Below, piece after piece: positions 34,650-43,816 of a DNA stretch of 64,000 nt (position 1 is the stretch's first letter; every line of letters begins with the position of its first letter). Origin of the DNA: Helicobacter baculiformis (GTDB taxonomy: Bacteria > Campylobacterota > Campylobacteria > Campylobacterales > Helicobacteraceae); the NCBI RefSeq assembly GCF_900197685.1, contig NZ_FZMF01000015.1, forward strand, positions 1 through 64,000. The letters run 5' to 3'. The position numbers and the translations under genes are program-made. The notes beneath the pieces were generated by a model. It ran no database searches and was not told where the DNA came from. It saw only the letters and a program-made list of their open reading frames with translations.

Positions 34650-35179
34650 CAATTTCCATTCTTATCAATGAAGGGTGTTGTAGAAGAATTTTTAGAGATA
34701 AACTTAAACCATCCATTGCCCATAGGGTAAAACACGACTTGACTATTTTCAAAAATAGAATTCAATCTTTGTTGGAGCGACATTTGGAATGCCTCTTTAG
34801 AGGGCACAATTCCCTTGATGGTAAGGCTGGAGTAATCGATTGTGATAGAGTGGATCGTGATAAAGTCAGGGATAATCTCCAAAACACCCTTGATGGCATT
34901 TTCAATATCGATCGTGTAGATCGCTCTGTGTGCCATTTCCTTGAGCTTTTTGTTAATCTCTTGGTGTTTAGCCTTTAAAATATTGGTCTCCCGCCCATAG
35001 ATAGAACTTTCTACTTGAAATATTTTGCTTTGCTGGGCAGATATGAATGTTCTTTGTTCTAAGAAATATCCCATCCAAGCGCTCAAACCTACAGCTAACA
35101 GCATGTAAAATATCCAAACTTTGGTGTGCAAGCTAACCATGTATTTGGTAGAGGGTTTGCTATAACTATAACGTGTCAT
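34649..35179 (-). CDS. PilN-like bitopic membrane protein
   Basis: A 176-residue protein starting at ATG 35179 (MTRYSYSKPS) with GGGAG upstream. There is a short basic N-terminus, one membrane helix (VWIFYMLLAVGLSAWMGYFL), a coiled-coil and a ferredoxin-like domain typical of PilN/GspL C-terminal parts (FITIHSITIDYSSLTIKGIV, then KEAFQMSLQQRL). It overlaps the PilM-like gene upstream and the PilO-like gene downstream. The assignment is structural inference from layout. Confidence 0.55.
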   Translation of the reverse strand: MTRYSYSKPSTKYMVSLHTKVWIFYMLLAVGLSAWMGYFLEQRTFISAQQSKIFQVESSIYGRETNILKAKHQEINKKLKEMAHRAIYTIDIENAIKGVLEIIPDFITIHSITIDYSSLTIKGIVPSKEAFQMSLQQRLNSIFENSQVVFYPMGNGWFKFISKNSSTTPFIDKNGN

Positions 35180-36182
35180 TGTATTGCTCCCTCTTGGCAA
35201 AGATGCTAATTTGTTCCACGATAGAGATTGGCATGTGCGACACTTCTAGCATAAGCTCATTTTGTAAGACTTCCAACATGCGTTTATTGATTTGGTAAGT
35301 GTTTAGAATACATACTTTTTCTACAAAATCTTGAAGGGGATGAATAGGATGTTGGTAGGCATCTTTCAGGCTTTCTTGTATAAGTCGGGTGATATCAGAC
35401 ACATGCCCCATGTCTTCTATAAACATCTTAGGATCTTGTATATCAGCGGGTATTTCTGAATCTAGGGGTGGCTTCTTTTGAAATTCATTAGCAGTATTAT
35501 CCATTTGTGCCAAGTTGGCTTCCATAGAGCTCAAGAAAGATTTTAATAGGGCTTCCTCCTGCTCATAGTCCTCTTGAGTTTCTTGTGAAGCAACATGCAA
35601 ACTTTCATGAACTTCCAGGTGGTAGAACTTACCATAACAAATCTGCTTATGATGCATGATGATCACACAAAGCCTAGAATGCTCCAGCATGGCATAAAGA
35701 ATAGCGCCCTCTTCAAGGACCGGTTGGATACATCCATACATAAGCAAAAAGGGTGAAAATAGGTAGTCCATTTCTTGTAGAACAATCTTAAAATTTGCAA
35801 GATCCTCTTGCAAGGAAGACTTAGGAATAAAAAAGCAATGCCGATCCACTTCTAAGATCACCAATTCTTTTTTAGGGACAGGAGCATAGTGTTCTAGGTA
35901 TTCTTTTTTACAAACTCCCTGATCCAAGCTCTTAGCCATACCACATAAGTAGGTAAAAGGATAGGCGCGCACAAAGTCTCTAGCATCCTTGAGTGCCTTG
36001 ATGGGAATAATCCCATTTTTGACCGCATAGGCTTTATTGATCACCTCTAAGGTTTTACCTCGCTTGAGGTGTTCAATACGCCCCACTAGCATTTCATGAT
36101 CTAAGTTAAAGCAGATGAATACATTAGAAAAAAACCATTCTTTAAGCGTGTCATAAAAGAATATCTTAAACATTAACCACAT
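35166..36182 (-). CDS. PilM-like cytoplasmic protein (possible actin-like fold)
   Basis: A 338-residue protein without a membrane segment. It may start at ATG 36182 or at ATG 36173, which overlaps the upstream stop (TAATG). The central part has alternating strands (KELVILEVDRHCFFIPKSSL, EEGAILYAMLEHSRLCVIIM) that fit a degenerate actin-like fold. Its position directly before PilN- and PilO-like genes is that of PilM/GspL-cyto. No ATP-binding phosphate loop is clear, so it may not bind nucleotide. The C-terminal 130 residues are helical and acidic. Confidence 0.5.
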   Translation of the reverse strand: MWLMFKIFFYDTLKEWFFSNVFICFNLDHEMLVGRIEHLKRGKTLEVINKAYAVKNGIIPIKALKDARDFVRAYPFTYLCGMAKSLDQGVCKKEYLEHYAPVPKKELVILEVDRHCFFIPKSSLQEDLANFKIVLQEMDYLFSPFLLMYGCIQPVLEEGAILYAMLEHSRLCVIIMHHKQICYGKFYHLEVHESLHVASQETQEDYEQEEALLKSFLSSMEANLAQMDNTANEFQKKPPLDSEIPADIQDPKMFIEDMGHVSDITRLIQESLKDAYQHPIHPLQDFVEKVCILNTYQINKRMLEVLQNELMLEVSHMPISIVEQISIFAKREQYNDTL

Positions 36183-36796
36183 TCCCCCATGCGCGTCGCA
36201 ACAAGCGCCTTTGCCTGCTCAAGTTCCATATCCTTAGGGATAAAAAAAGGCTCAAGCATGTAATAGTGCACTTTGGAAAAGGGCTTAGGCAATTGAAAAC
36301 GATCCCAAGTGTTAAAAGTGAAGGCATTTTCAAAGATTACGCGACACACCACCACGCCTATACCTGTTTTTTGTGCCAACGCCACCACGCCATCTGCAAC
36401 GCTGTGGTAAGGCCCCCTAGGACCATCTGGAGTTAGTCCCACATCTGCGCCCGCTTTCAAACACTTGATTCCTTCAATTAGGACTTTTACCCCACCCTTT
36501 TTGCTCGATCCGCGGATAGCGTGGAAACCAAAGCATTCATAAAGCTTAGCCGCTAAACTACCATCAAAGTGTTGGCTAGCGACCACATGAAGGTTAGAAC
36601 CTCGCTTTAAACGCAAATATGCGAAGGGGAGCATAGCAATTTCGCCATGCCAAAAACTCGCGATAAAGGAAGTATCCTTGAGACTATGTGCCAAATAAAA
36701 GCGGTTACGGCACGTTTTAAATAAAAGCCGTAAAATCCAATACAAAAGTACGGGAAGCGCCCTTAAAACGACACCATTGCGCAAGCGTTTCAACAC
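36173..36796 (-). CDS. DUF374 lysophospholipid-acyltransferase-like protein
   Basis: A 207-residue membrane-associated protein starting at GTG 36796, with AGGGG in the end of miaB. Family motifs are FIASFWHGEIAMLPF, ASQHFDGSLAAKLYECFGF, the RGSSKKGG loop and GLTPDGPRGP, corresponding to the acceptor and substrate motifs of LPLAT/AGPAT enzymes. An N-terminal hydrophobic helix anchors it. The usual HX4D motif appears as HFDGS. The likely substrate is a phospholipid or lipid A precursor, not established. It is also conserved next to miaB in H. pylori (HP0270). Confidence 0.8.
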   Translation of the reverse strand: MLKRLRNGVVLRALPVLLYWILRLLFKTCRNRFYLAHSLKDTSFIASFWHGEIAMLPFAYLRLKRGSNLHVVASQHFDGSLAAKLYECFGFHAIRGSSKKGGVKVLIEGIKCLKAGADVGLTPDGPRGPYHSVADGVVALAQKTGIGVVVCRVIFENAFTFNTWDRFQLPKPFSKVHYYMLEPFFIPKDMELEQAKALVATRMGECG

Positions 36797-36799
36797 AAA

Positions 36800-38107
36800 T
36801 CAGGCCCCTAAACGCTGGGCTTGCAAACTTCCCTTATGGTGCGCGACCACCTGCACATCTATAAAATCACCCACACTTACCCCTTGCGCTTCAAAGCTTA
36901 GTAGTCTTCCCTGATCGCTTCTGCCCTGCGCACTTCCTTCGCTCACATTTTCTACCAAAATTCTATAAACCTTGCCAAGTTCATTTTTGGCTTTTTGCGC
37001 CAAAAGTTCCTGATGTCTGTGTTGTAGCATGCTCAAACGCTCTTTGGCGATCGTGTCGGGAACTTGATTTTCTAAATGCGCTGCTGGTGTTAGGGGGCGT
37101 GGAGAATAAACAAAACTATAGAGTGTGTCAAATTGCACGCGATCCACAACCTCTAAAGTGTGCGCAAAGTCCGCCTCAGTCTCGCCAGGAAACCCTACAA
37201 TAATGTCCGTGCCAATACCCACATCGGGCACCAGTGCGCGCAACTTCTCCACACGATTTAAATACCATTCCTTAGTATAACCCCGCTTCATTGCTTTTAA
37301 AATGGTATTGGAGCCACTTTGCAAAGGCATGTGAATGCTCTTGCAGATTTTGGGGTGATGCGCAAAACACTCTAGAAAGGCATCATCCATGTGTAAGGGG
37401 TGAGGGGAAGTAAAACGGATACGCTCCAAACCCTCAAGTGCACATAGAGACTCCAACAAACCCCTAAAATCGATTTTGGGATGTGTACCACTAAAACGCG
37501 CACCGTAATTATTGACATTCTGTCCTAAAAGTATAATTTCTTTCACGCCATTTTCCACACAGCGCTGTGCTTCTTGGAGAATCAAGCGCATAGGAATGGA
37601 AATTTCCCTGCCCCGTGTATGAGGCACAATACAATAGCTACAATGCTTGTCACATCCGATAGAAACATTGATAAAAGCCTTGAGAGTGCTCTGGCTGCGT
37701 TCAAAGATGTAGTGGCTATCGTCGTGATCTAGCGCAACTTCTACAGCTTTAGGCTGGTGAATAATCTGACTGATTTTAGAAATATTGCGCGCCCCCAGAA
37801 CAAAATCTACACTTGGGGCTTTCTGTAAAATCTGCGCGCCCATGTGGCTTGCGCTGCACCCACAAACACCAATCTTAGCCTCGGGCTTTTTGATCTTAGC
37901 AAAATGCCCAATCTCGGAAAATAATTTCCGTTCGGGCTTTTCGCGCACACTACAAGTATTGAGCAAGATCAGATCAGCAATTTCAGGGTTATCTATCTGT
38001 GTGTAGCCTACCTTCCCGAGCTCACTAGCAAGGTGCTCGCTATCCCTCGTATTCATCGCACAACCCATTGTTTCAATGTAGAGTGTTTTCTTGGAGATGC
38101 TAGACAT
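36800..38107 (-). CDS. miaB: tRNA-2-methylthio-N6-dimethylallyladenosine synthase
   Basis: A 435-residue radical-SAM methylthiotransferase acting on i6A37 of tRNA. The N-terminal UPF0004 domain has Cys in ETMGCAMN, NTCSVREKPERK and CGCSA for the auxiliary cluster. The radical-SAM triad is in CDKHCSYCIVPHTRG, followed by the MPLQSGS loop. A TRAM domain (YRILVENVSEGSAQGR) ends the protein. It is preceded by a small HP0268-like gene, as in H. pylori (HP0268-HP0269). Confidence 0.95.
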   Translation of the reverse strand: MSSISKKTLYIETMGCAMNTRDSEHLASELGKVGYTQIDNPEIADLILLNTCSVREKPERKLFSEIGHFAKIKKPEAKIGVCGCSASHMGAQILQKAPSVDFVLGARNISKISQIIHQPKAVEVALDHDDSHYIFERSQSTLKAFINVSIGCDKHCSYCIVPHTRGREISIPMRLILQEAQRCVENGVKEIILLGQNVNNYGARFSGTHPKIDFRGLLESLCALEGLERIRFTSPHPLHMDDAFLECFAHHPKICKSIHMPLQSGSNTILKAMKRGYTKEWYLNRVEKLRALVPDVGIGTDIIVGFPGETEADFAHTLEVVDRVQFDTLYSFVYSPRPLTPAAHLENQVPDTIAKERLSMLQHRHQELLAQKAKNELGKVYRILVENVSEGSAQGRSDQGRLLSFEAQGVSVGDFIDVQVVAHHKGSLQAQRLGA

Positions 38108-38115
38108 CTTAACTC

Positions 38116-38364
38116 CTAGATGATATGTAAAGCGTAGATAAAATCCTTGTCATCTGTGCTAATCCGCACCTCGGACAAATACGCCTTGTAGCCTTGCTTT
38201 TCCAACGATGTTACTGCCGCAAGCATATCCTTATGGGTGTTGCTGGGTGCAAAATAAAAAATATGTTCATCATGGTGATGGTATTTTGCAAGCAAATCCT
38301 CCAAGCGCACCTTCAAACTCTTACTAGCATGCTTTTTACTTTGTTTGGCTAGGTGTAGTTCCAT
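38116..38364 (-). CDS. Small HP0268-like nuclease-fold protein
   Basis: An 82-residue protein starting at ATG 38364 (MELHLAKQSK) with GAGGG upstream. It resembles H. pylori HP0268, reported as a small Smr-like nicking endonuclease and ribonuclease. Similar features are HHHDEHIFYFAPSNTHKDM followed by LEKQGYKAYLSEVR. It lies 8 bases before miaB, so the two are cotranscribed. Whether it acts on DNA or RNA in the cell is not known; the miaB linkage favours RNA. Confidence 0.75.
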   Translation of the reverse strand: MELHLAKQSKKHASKSLKVRLEDLLAKYHHHDEHIFYFAPSNTHKDMLAAVTSLEKQGYKAYLSEVRISTDDKDFIYALHII

Positions 38365-38393
38365 CAAATCCCTCTTATTGTAAAATCCTAAAT

Positions 38394-38606
38394 TCAGCAT
38401 GGAGCACCCGAGCGTCGGAGACAAAAACTAACACGACCCCGCACAACTGAACCAACGCTAACCTTATCTCGAATAAGCCCCACCATAGTCACGCCATGAT
38501 AGCGCAAAAGCAATAACAGAAAACTTACACCTTTATACACTACTATCATGCCTTCTGTGTCTAAAAATTTGATTTCCTGAGACTTTTCTATCAAAATTTT
38601 CTCCAT
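38394..38606 (-). CDS. Possible small hypothetical protein
   Basis: A 70-codon frame whose ATG at 38606 is divergent from nrdB. It begins [20 protein letters not shown] and has one hydrophobic stretch ([15 protein letters not shown]). There is no Shine-Dalgarno before either ATG, and the C-terminal third (RRSGAPC) looks random. It could be the first gene of the miaB operon or chance. I do not recognise it. Confidence 0.3.
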   Translation of the reverse strand: MEKILIEKSQEIKFLDTEGMIVVYKGVSFLLLLLRYHGVTMVGLIRDKVSVGSVVRGRVSFCLRRSGAPC

Positions 38607-38626
38607 TTGGTTAAGTTAGTCTATGC

Positions 38627-38632
38627 TATAAG
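38627..38632 (+). promoter_or_regulatory. -10 element for nrdB
   Basis: TATAAG with an extended TGC lead-in lies at 38627-38632, about 41 bases before ATG 38673. Confidence 0.4.
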
Positions 38633-38672
38633 TTGGGCAATAAATCAATTCGCAAAAAATACAGGTCGTGCT

Positions 38673-39713
38673 ATGAAAACAAAATCAGAGGTGCTCGGAC
38701 GCAAAAAAATTTACAACCCCCAATCCATAGAATTGGCTCAAGAGCGTTGTATTTTTGGAGGCAATCCAACTGGCATGTTCGATCTCAATCAGATTAAATA
38801 CCAATGGGCGCATAAGATATGGAAGACCATGTTACACAACACATGGTTTCCTGAAGAGGTGGGTATGCATGGGGATAAAACCCATTATCTTAAGCTCAGC
38901 ACCCAAGAGAAAATTGGTTATGATCGCGCACTGGCTCAACTTATTTTTATGGATAGCTTGCAGACTAATAACCTCATTGATAATATTAATCCTTTCATCA
39001 CCAGCCCTGAAATCAATCTCTGCTTAGTGCGTCAAGCCTACGAGGAAGCCTTGCATAGTCATAGCTATGCAGTGATGGTAGAGAGTATTAGTGCTAATAG
39101 CGATGAAATTTATGAGATGTGGCGCACCGATGAGGCGTTGAAAAACAAGAATGATTGTGTGGCTCAGATCTATATGGACTTGGCGCACATGCAAACAGAG
39201 CGTAATTTACTTAAAGCGTTGTTTGCCAACCAAATTTTAGAAGGCATTTACTTTTACAGCGGGTTTAGCTTTTTTTACGCGCTAGCTAGAAGTGGCAAAA
39301 TGTTAGGATCTGCTCAGATGATTCGTTTTATCCAACGCGATGAGGTAACTCACCTTGCCCTCTTTCAAAACATGATCAACGCCCTCAAAAAAGAAAGAAG
39401 AGAACTTTTTACTCCCGATCTCATCGAGGAAGTTAGAGAGATGTTCCACCAAGCCGTAGAGTTGGAAAGCGCGTGGGGACGTATCATCACACAGGGGGAA
39501 ATTTTGGACCTTAACCCCATCAATTTGCGCGCCTATATCGAATATTTAGCAGATACGCGCTTGCATGCGGTGGGTTTGCCCAAACTTTATCACACTAAAC
39601 ACCCCATTAGATGGGTTGATCAGTTTGCTAGTTTCAACGATCAACGTTCCAATTTCTTTGAGGCACGAGTGAGCAATTACGCTAAGGGCACTTTGAGCTT
39701 TGAAGGGTTTTAA
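38673..39713 (+). CDS. nrdB: Ribonucleoside-diphosphate reductase class Ia, beta subunit
   Basis: A 346-residue R2 subunit that houses the di-iron tyrosyl radical. Iron ligands are seen in [10 protein letters not shown] (Asp), [11 protein letters not shown] (Glu and His), [14 protein letters not shown] (Glu) and [10 protein letters not shown] (Glu and His). The start ATG 38673 (MKTKSEVLG) is preferred; the open frame extends to 38607. The alpha subunit nrdA is not in the window. Its stop overlaps the pcm ATG (TAATG), the order of H. pylori HP0364-HP0363. Confidence 0.95.
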   Translation: MKTKSEVLGRKKIYNPQSIELAQERCIFGGNPTGMFDLNQIKYQWAHKIWKTMLHNTWFPEEVGMHGDKTHYLKLSTQEKIGYDRALAQLIFMDSLQTNNLIDNINPFITSPEINLCLVRQAYEEALHSHSYAVMVESISANSDEIYEMWRTDEALKNKNDCVAQIYMDLAHMQTERNLLKALFANQILEGIYFYSGFSFFYALARSGKMLGSAQMIRFIQRDEVTHLALFQNMINALKKERRELFTPDLIEEVREMFHQAVELESAWGRIITQGEILDLNPINLRAYIEYLADTRLHAVGLPKLYHTKHPIRWVDQFASFNDQRSNFFEARVSNYAKGTLSFEGF

Positions 39714-40342
39714 TGCATCGCATTCAAAACGCCCATATGTGTGCAAGTATCGCCAAGCGTTTCCCCCTAGAGGATAAAATCAAAGAGGCGATTTGTGCGA
39801 TTCCACGCGAAAAATTTGTGCCTTCTAAGCAACTCGCTTATAATCTAGATGCATTGCCCATGGGCGCAGATCAATTCATTAGTTCACCTCTGACCGTGGC
39901 TAAAATGACCCAGTTTCTTAAACCCTATCAAGTGGATAGTGTGCTAGAAATTGGCTGTGGGAGCGGATATCAAGCCATGGTGCTTTCTAAACTTTTTCGG
40001 CGTGTGTTCACCATTGAGCGTATTGAAAAACTTTTAATAGAAGCCAAAGAACGTTTTAGAAGACTAGGAGTAACTAATATCCACACCAAATTAGGTGATG
40101 GACAGCAAGGGTGGCAAGATTATGCCCCCTATGATCGTATTCTCTTTTCGGCGTGTGCAACCCATATTCCTAAAGCACTTGTAGATCAGCTTGAAGAAGG
40201 CGGAATCTTGGTTGCGCCTATGGGCACACAAGATCAAAAAATCACCCGTTTTATCAAACAAAGAGGGCGTTTAGAAGTGGAAAGCATACTAGATAGTTGT
40301 TTGTTTGTGCCCATTGTAGATGGGATTGAGCGGGGGGTTTAG
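39713..40342 (+). CDS. pcm: Protein-L-isoaspartate O-methyltransferase
   Basis: A 209-residue repair enzyme that methylates L-isoaspartyl residues with SAM. Motif I is [18 protein letters not shown], preceded by the family [13 protein letters not shown] segment, which stands in for the usual ISxPxxxA. Later motifs are [16 protein letters not shown] and [12 protein letters not shown]. It is translationally coupled to nrdB and followed after 8 bases by an LptF/G-type permease. Confidence 0.9.
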   Translation: MHRIQNAHMCASIAKRFPLEDKIKEAICAIPREKFVPSKQLAYNLDALPMGADQFISSPLTVAKMTQFLKPYQVDSVLEIGCGSGYQAMVLSKLFRRVFTIERIEKLLIEAKERFRRLGVTNIHTKLGDGQQGWQDYAPYDRILFSACATHIPKALVDQLEEGGILVAPMGTQDQKITRFIKQRGRLEVESILDSCLFVPIVDGIERGV

Positions 40343-40350
40343 GGGGGGTT

Positions 40351-41397
40351 ATGCACATTGCCAAAGGCTATATGCTCAATGCTGTAGCTCAAGTATTTTT
40401 TTCTTTCTTTTTAGTGCTTTTTTTTATCGCTTCTATTGTGATGCTTATTAGCATCGCCACGGTAACTTTAGTTGTTAAGCTTAGTGCCTTAGATCTCTTG
40501 CAACTCTATTTATATCTCTTGCCCGGAACAATTTTTTTCATCATTCCTATTACTTTTTTTGGCGCGTGCGTGATTGGGCTGGCTAGACTTTCTTACGATC
40601 ACGAATTGCTTGTTTTCTTTTCTCTAGGGGTTGCCCCCAAACAATTAGTGAAAGCCTTTCTGCCTTTGTGTGTGGTGGTGAGCGCGATCTTATTGGTGTT
40701 TTCACTCATCTTAGTCCCCGCTTCTAAGAGCGCTTATTACTCCTTTTTACGCGACAAAAAAGAGCGTGTGGATGTGAATATCCAAGCGGGGGAATTTGGG
40801 CAAAAGCTAGGTGATTGGTTGGTTTATGTGGGCAAGAGCAAGAATGGGGTTTTTAGCGATTTAGTGCTCTTTTCACATAAAGGCTTGGTAACAGAGAGTT
40901 TTATCATCGCCAAAGAGGGCAGAATCCGCAATCAACAAGGGCTTTTTGAATTAGAATTAGACCATGGCAATGCCTATTTTGCCGCTAAAGATCAGATACG
41001 CAAAGTGCATTTTAAAGAGCTTATTTTAAAAAACAGACCTGTATTTTCTGCACGCTCCAATTCGGCTTATTTGCATGGGCATGACTATGTGAGTTATTGG
41101 AAAAAAGCCTTTGGGGCACATCCAGATAAAAACCAACAACGACGTTTTACACAAGCGGTACTCGTCGCGCTTTTCCCCTTAGCGAGTTTGTTTTTGATTC
41201 CCCTTTTTGGAATTGCTAACCCACGTTATGCTAAAAATCTTTCTTATATTTATGTTTTGGTTGCCGTAGGGCTGTATTTCTTAATCATGCATATTATCAG
41301 TCAAGACGCGCCCCTAGTAGGCACAATCGCTTTACCTCTGCTTTGGATGCTAGGTTCGTATGCGCTCTATCGGCGTGTGGTGGTGCGTTTTTACTGA
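40351..41397 (+). CDS. LptF/LptG-family LPS export permease
   Basis: A 348-residue YjgP/YjgQ permease. Three helices at the N-terminus (residues about 14-120, with ELLVFFSLGVAPKQL as the coupling region) and three at the C-terminus flank a periplasmic jellyroll (about 135-245, WLVYVGKSKNGVFSDLVLF). It takes LPS from the inner membrane with LptB and hands it to LptC. Which of LptF or LptG this is cannot be decided here. The AGGGGGGG run just before the ATG serves as ribosome binding site. It overlaps truA by TGATG. Confidence 0.85.
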   Translation: MHIAKGYMLNAVAQVFFSFFLVLFFIASIVMLISIATVTLVVKLSALDLLQLYLYLLPGTIFFIIPITFFGACVIGLARLSYDHELLVFFSLGVAPKQLVKAFLPLCVVVSAILLVFSLILVPASKSAYYSFLRDKKERVDVNIQAGEFGQKLGDWLVYVGKSKNGVFSDLVLFSHKGLVTESFIIAKEGRIRNQQGLFELELDHGNAYFAAKDQIRKVHFKELILKNRPVFSARSNSAYLHGHDYVSYWKKAFGAHPDKNQQRRFTQAVLVALFPLASLFLIPLFGIANPRYAKNLSYIYVLVAVGLYFLIMHIISQDAPLVGTIALPLLWMLGSYALYRRVVVRFY

Positions 41398-42143
41398 TGT
41401 GTCGTTTTAAGATGGTGATTGCCTATGATGGAAGTGCTTTTCATGGTTATGCCAAACAACCTAATTTACCTAGTGTGCAAGGTGCTCTAGAGTGTGCGTT
41501 GCAGGGTTTGGGTATTACCAGCCCTCTTTTATGTGCGGGTAGAACAGATAAAGGCGTGCATGCCTTAGCCCAAGTGGTTTCTTTTTGTGCGTCCTTAAGT
41601 TTACAGACTTTACAAAGGCATCTTCCTCCCAAGATCACTCCACATATTGCATGCAAGCATATAGAATCCGTACCTTTAGATTTTCACCCACGCTTTTATG
41701 CAACCATGCGCACTTATTGCTATGTATTCACTAAAGCACTTCACAATCCCTTTCTAAGCCGTTATATTGCCTGTTGTGATTATGGGGATCTAGTGCGTCT
41801 GCAAGAGGCTTTGGATTGTTTTGTAGGTATGCACGATTTTAAGTTTTTTAGCAAGCAAAGCGGGGATTTTCGCAACACACAAAGACAAATTTATCGGGCT
41901 AAGTGTCGTACGCGTACACTTTGGGGTGTGCCCTGTGTGTTGCTATACATTAGCGCACCTAGTTTTTTACGCGCACAAGTGCGCTTGATAGTAGGTGCGG
42001 CTTTAGCGTATTCTTTAGGGCATTTGAGCTTGGCACAATTGCAAGCTCAAATCCACGCCCAATACCGTTATCATAATATCCCCGCTCCCCCTCAGGGGCT
42101 TTATTTGGCACGTGTGGACTATCCACGCCACGGGTCTTCCTAA
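41397..42143 (+). CDS. truA: tRNA pseudouridine38-40 synthase
   Basis: A 248-residue synthase acting on uridines in the anticodon arm. The catalytic Asp is in AGRTDKGVHAL. Other family parts are MVIAYDGSAFHGYAKQPN at the N-terminus, FHPRFYATMRTYCYVF and FLRAQVRLIVGAAL. The start is ATG 41397, overlapping the permease stop; ATG 41412 (MVIAYDGS) is an alternative. It completes the nrdB-pcm-permease-truA block of H. pylori (HP0364-HP0361). Confidence 0.93.
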   Translation: MCRFKMVIAYDGSAFHGYAKQPNLPSVQGALECALQGLGITSPLLCAGRTDKGVHALAQVVSFCASLSLQTLQRHLPPKITPHIACKHIESVPLDFHPRFYATMRTYCYVFTKALHNPFLSRYIACCDYGDLVRLQEALDCFVGMHDFKFFSKQSGDFRNTQRQIYRAKCRTRTLWGVPCVLLYISAPSFLRAQVRLIVGAALAYSLGHLSLAQLQAQIHAQYRYHNIPAPPQGLYLARVDYPRHGSS

Positions 42144-42295
42144 TTTTAACTATAGAGAAACACACTTCTTATAGTTAAAAGCTTAGGGATTTTACGGTGC
42201 AAGTGGCAAGCATTTTAGGAGTCTTAAGTGCACTGAGCTTTGCGTAGTCGATATCCTAGCAAAAAATCTAAAAAAAATCAGCTCGTAAGAAAAAC

Positions 42296-42372
<77 letters not shown>

Positions 42373-42375
42373 TCA

Positions 42376-42451
42376 TGGCTGGGGTACAAGGATTCGAACC
42401 TCGGAAATGGCAGGACCAAAACCTGCTGCCTTACCACTTGGCTATACCCCA
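42376..42451 (-). tRNA. tRNA-Gln (UUG)
   Basis: The minus strand begins TGGGGTATAGCCAAGTGGTA and has an anticodon loop TTTTGGT (anticodon UUG). It has a GGTTCGAATCC T-arm and encoded CCA, with a seven-pair acceptor stem (TGGGGTA/TACCCCA). It is 3 bases upstream of tRNA-fMet on the same strand. Confidence 0.95.
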
Positions 42452-42465
42452 ACAAAAGTCCGATT

Positions 42466-43587
42466 CTACCCTAATTTTGAATCAATGTCAAGTGAATAGC
42501 GATAATACGCTGCGCATGCGCCCTCAGAGCTAACCATACACGCTCCTATGGGATGGGTAGGCGTGCAGGCTTGAGCAAAAAGTGTACAATCCAAAGGCTT
42601 AGCAATGCCCTTGAGAATATTGCCACACAGACAAGCCTTAGAATCCTGGTGGGCGCGTTGAGGCAGATTTGTGGCAAAAACCACTTCTGCATCCCAATCC
42701 CGGTACGCTGGACTCATTTGCATGGCAGAATGGGCAATCTCACCCAATCCCCGCCACTCAAAGCTATGCCGCACTTGCATTGTTTCTTTAATAAGTGCCT
42801 GCGCCTTAAGATTGCCCCGCATGGACACTGCACGACTATACTGAATTTCTAGCTCTGCCCTGCAATCCAATATTTGCTTGAGCAAACGCCATACGCTCTC
42901 TAACATGTCTACAGGCTCGAACCCAGAGACTACAATAGGAATTTGATACTCTTGCACGAGAGGCTGATAGATCTGTGCACCAGTAACAACACTCACATGG
43001 GCAGGGGCAATGAGCGCGCGGATTGAAGAGTGCTCTAATACAGCGCGCACGCTAGGAGGCACTAGTACATGGTTATTGTGTATAGAGAGATTCTTTAAAC
43101 CACGCTCTTTGGCTATTTTAAGTAAACTTGCGCTCATGGGCGTGGTGGTTTCAAACCCAATAGCAAAGAAGATCACTTGCTTGGTGGGGTTTTCTGTAGC
43201 AATCTGTAGAGCTTGCAAAGGGCTATAAACAAAACGCACACACTTACCCTGGGCGCGTAAATCTTGTAAACTTCCTGTACTACCGGGCACTTTAAGCATA
43301 TCCGCTAGAGTTATTAAAATGCTATTAGGCATGCTCGCAAGCGCAAGTGCATGATCAATGCGTAACCTGGGCATTACGCAAACAGGGCACCCGGGACCAT
43401 GTACAAAATTCAAGCGCGCATCCAACAGAGAAAGCAATCCATAACGCATTAAAGTATGGGTGTGTCCCCCGCATACCTCCATAATAGAGAGTGGAGTATA
43501 CTCCTGAGGGAGTTGGCGCGCCAATGCGTTAATAGCTTTAATGAGGGCTAAAATCGTCTCTTTCTGCCTAAACGCCTCAAGCATCAT
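42466..43587 (-). CDS. hypD: Hydrogenase maturation protein HypD
   Basis: A 373-residue iron-sulfur protein that forms a complex with HypC to assemble the Fe(CN)2CO centre of NiFe-hydrogenase. Conserved motifs are MEVCGGHTHT, HGPGCPVCVMP and, near the C-terminus, CLCGNILKG with Cys ligands. The start overlaps hypC by 11 bases. The order hypB-hypC-hypD is as in H. pylori (HP0900-HP0898). Hydrogenase structural genes are not in the window. Confidence 0.95.
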   Translation of the reverse strand: MMLEAFRQKETILALIKAINALARQLPQEYTPLSIMEVCGGHTHTLMRYGLLSLLDARLNFVHGPGCPVCVMPRLRIDHALALASMPNSILITLADMLKVPGSTGSLQDLRAQGKCVRFVYSPLQALQIATENPTKQVIFFAIGFETTTPMSASLLKIAKERGLKNLSIHNNHVLVPPSVRAVLEHSSIRALIAPAHVSVVTGAQIYQPLVQEYQIPIVVSGFEPVDMLESVWRLLKQILDCRAELEIQYSRAVSMRGNLKAQALIKETMQVRHSFEWRGLGEIAHSAMQMSPAYRDWDAEVVFATNLPQRAHQDSKACLCGNILKGIAKPLDCTLFAQACTPTHPIGACMVSSEGACAAYYRYSLDIDSKLG

Positions 43588-43807
43588 CTATACCCTCGAT
43601 CATCTGCGCATAAAGCTTTAAGGACTCTAGCGCGTCTTCCTCGTCAATCTTGCCCATAACAAAACCTACATGCAGGAGCACAAAATCCCCTACACGCACC
43701 TCATCTTCCATTAAATCTAAGCTCGCCTCTCTCTGCACGCCCATTGTTTCCAACAACGCCACATTGTCTTTGATGGCAATCACTTTAGAAGGGATGGCTA
43801 AACACAA
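43577..43807 (-). CDS. hypC: Hydrogenase maturation chaperone HypC
   Basis: A 76-residue OB-fold chaperone that holds the iron centre with its N-terminal cysteine. The sequence must begin Met-Cys-Leu-Ala-Ile-Pro, and here the initiator codon in that position is TTG at 43807, with AGGA 8-9 bases upstream. HVGFVMGKIDEEDA is the usual C-terminal motif. It is 9 bases after hypB. Confidence 0.93.
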   Translation of the reverse strand: MCLAIPSKVIAIKDNVALLETMGVQREASLDLMEDEVRVGDFVLLHVGFVMGKIDEEDALESLKLYAQMIEGIDDA

Positions 43808-43816
43808 AGTGCAATC

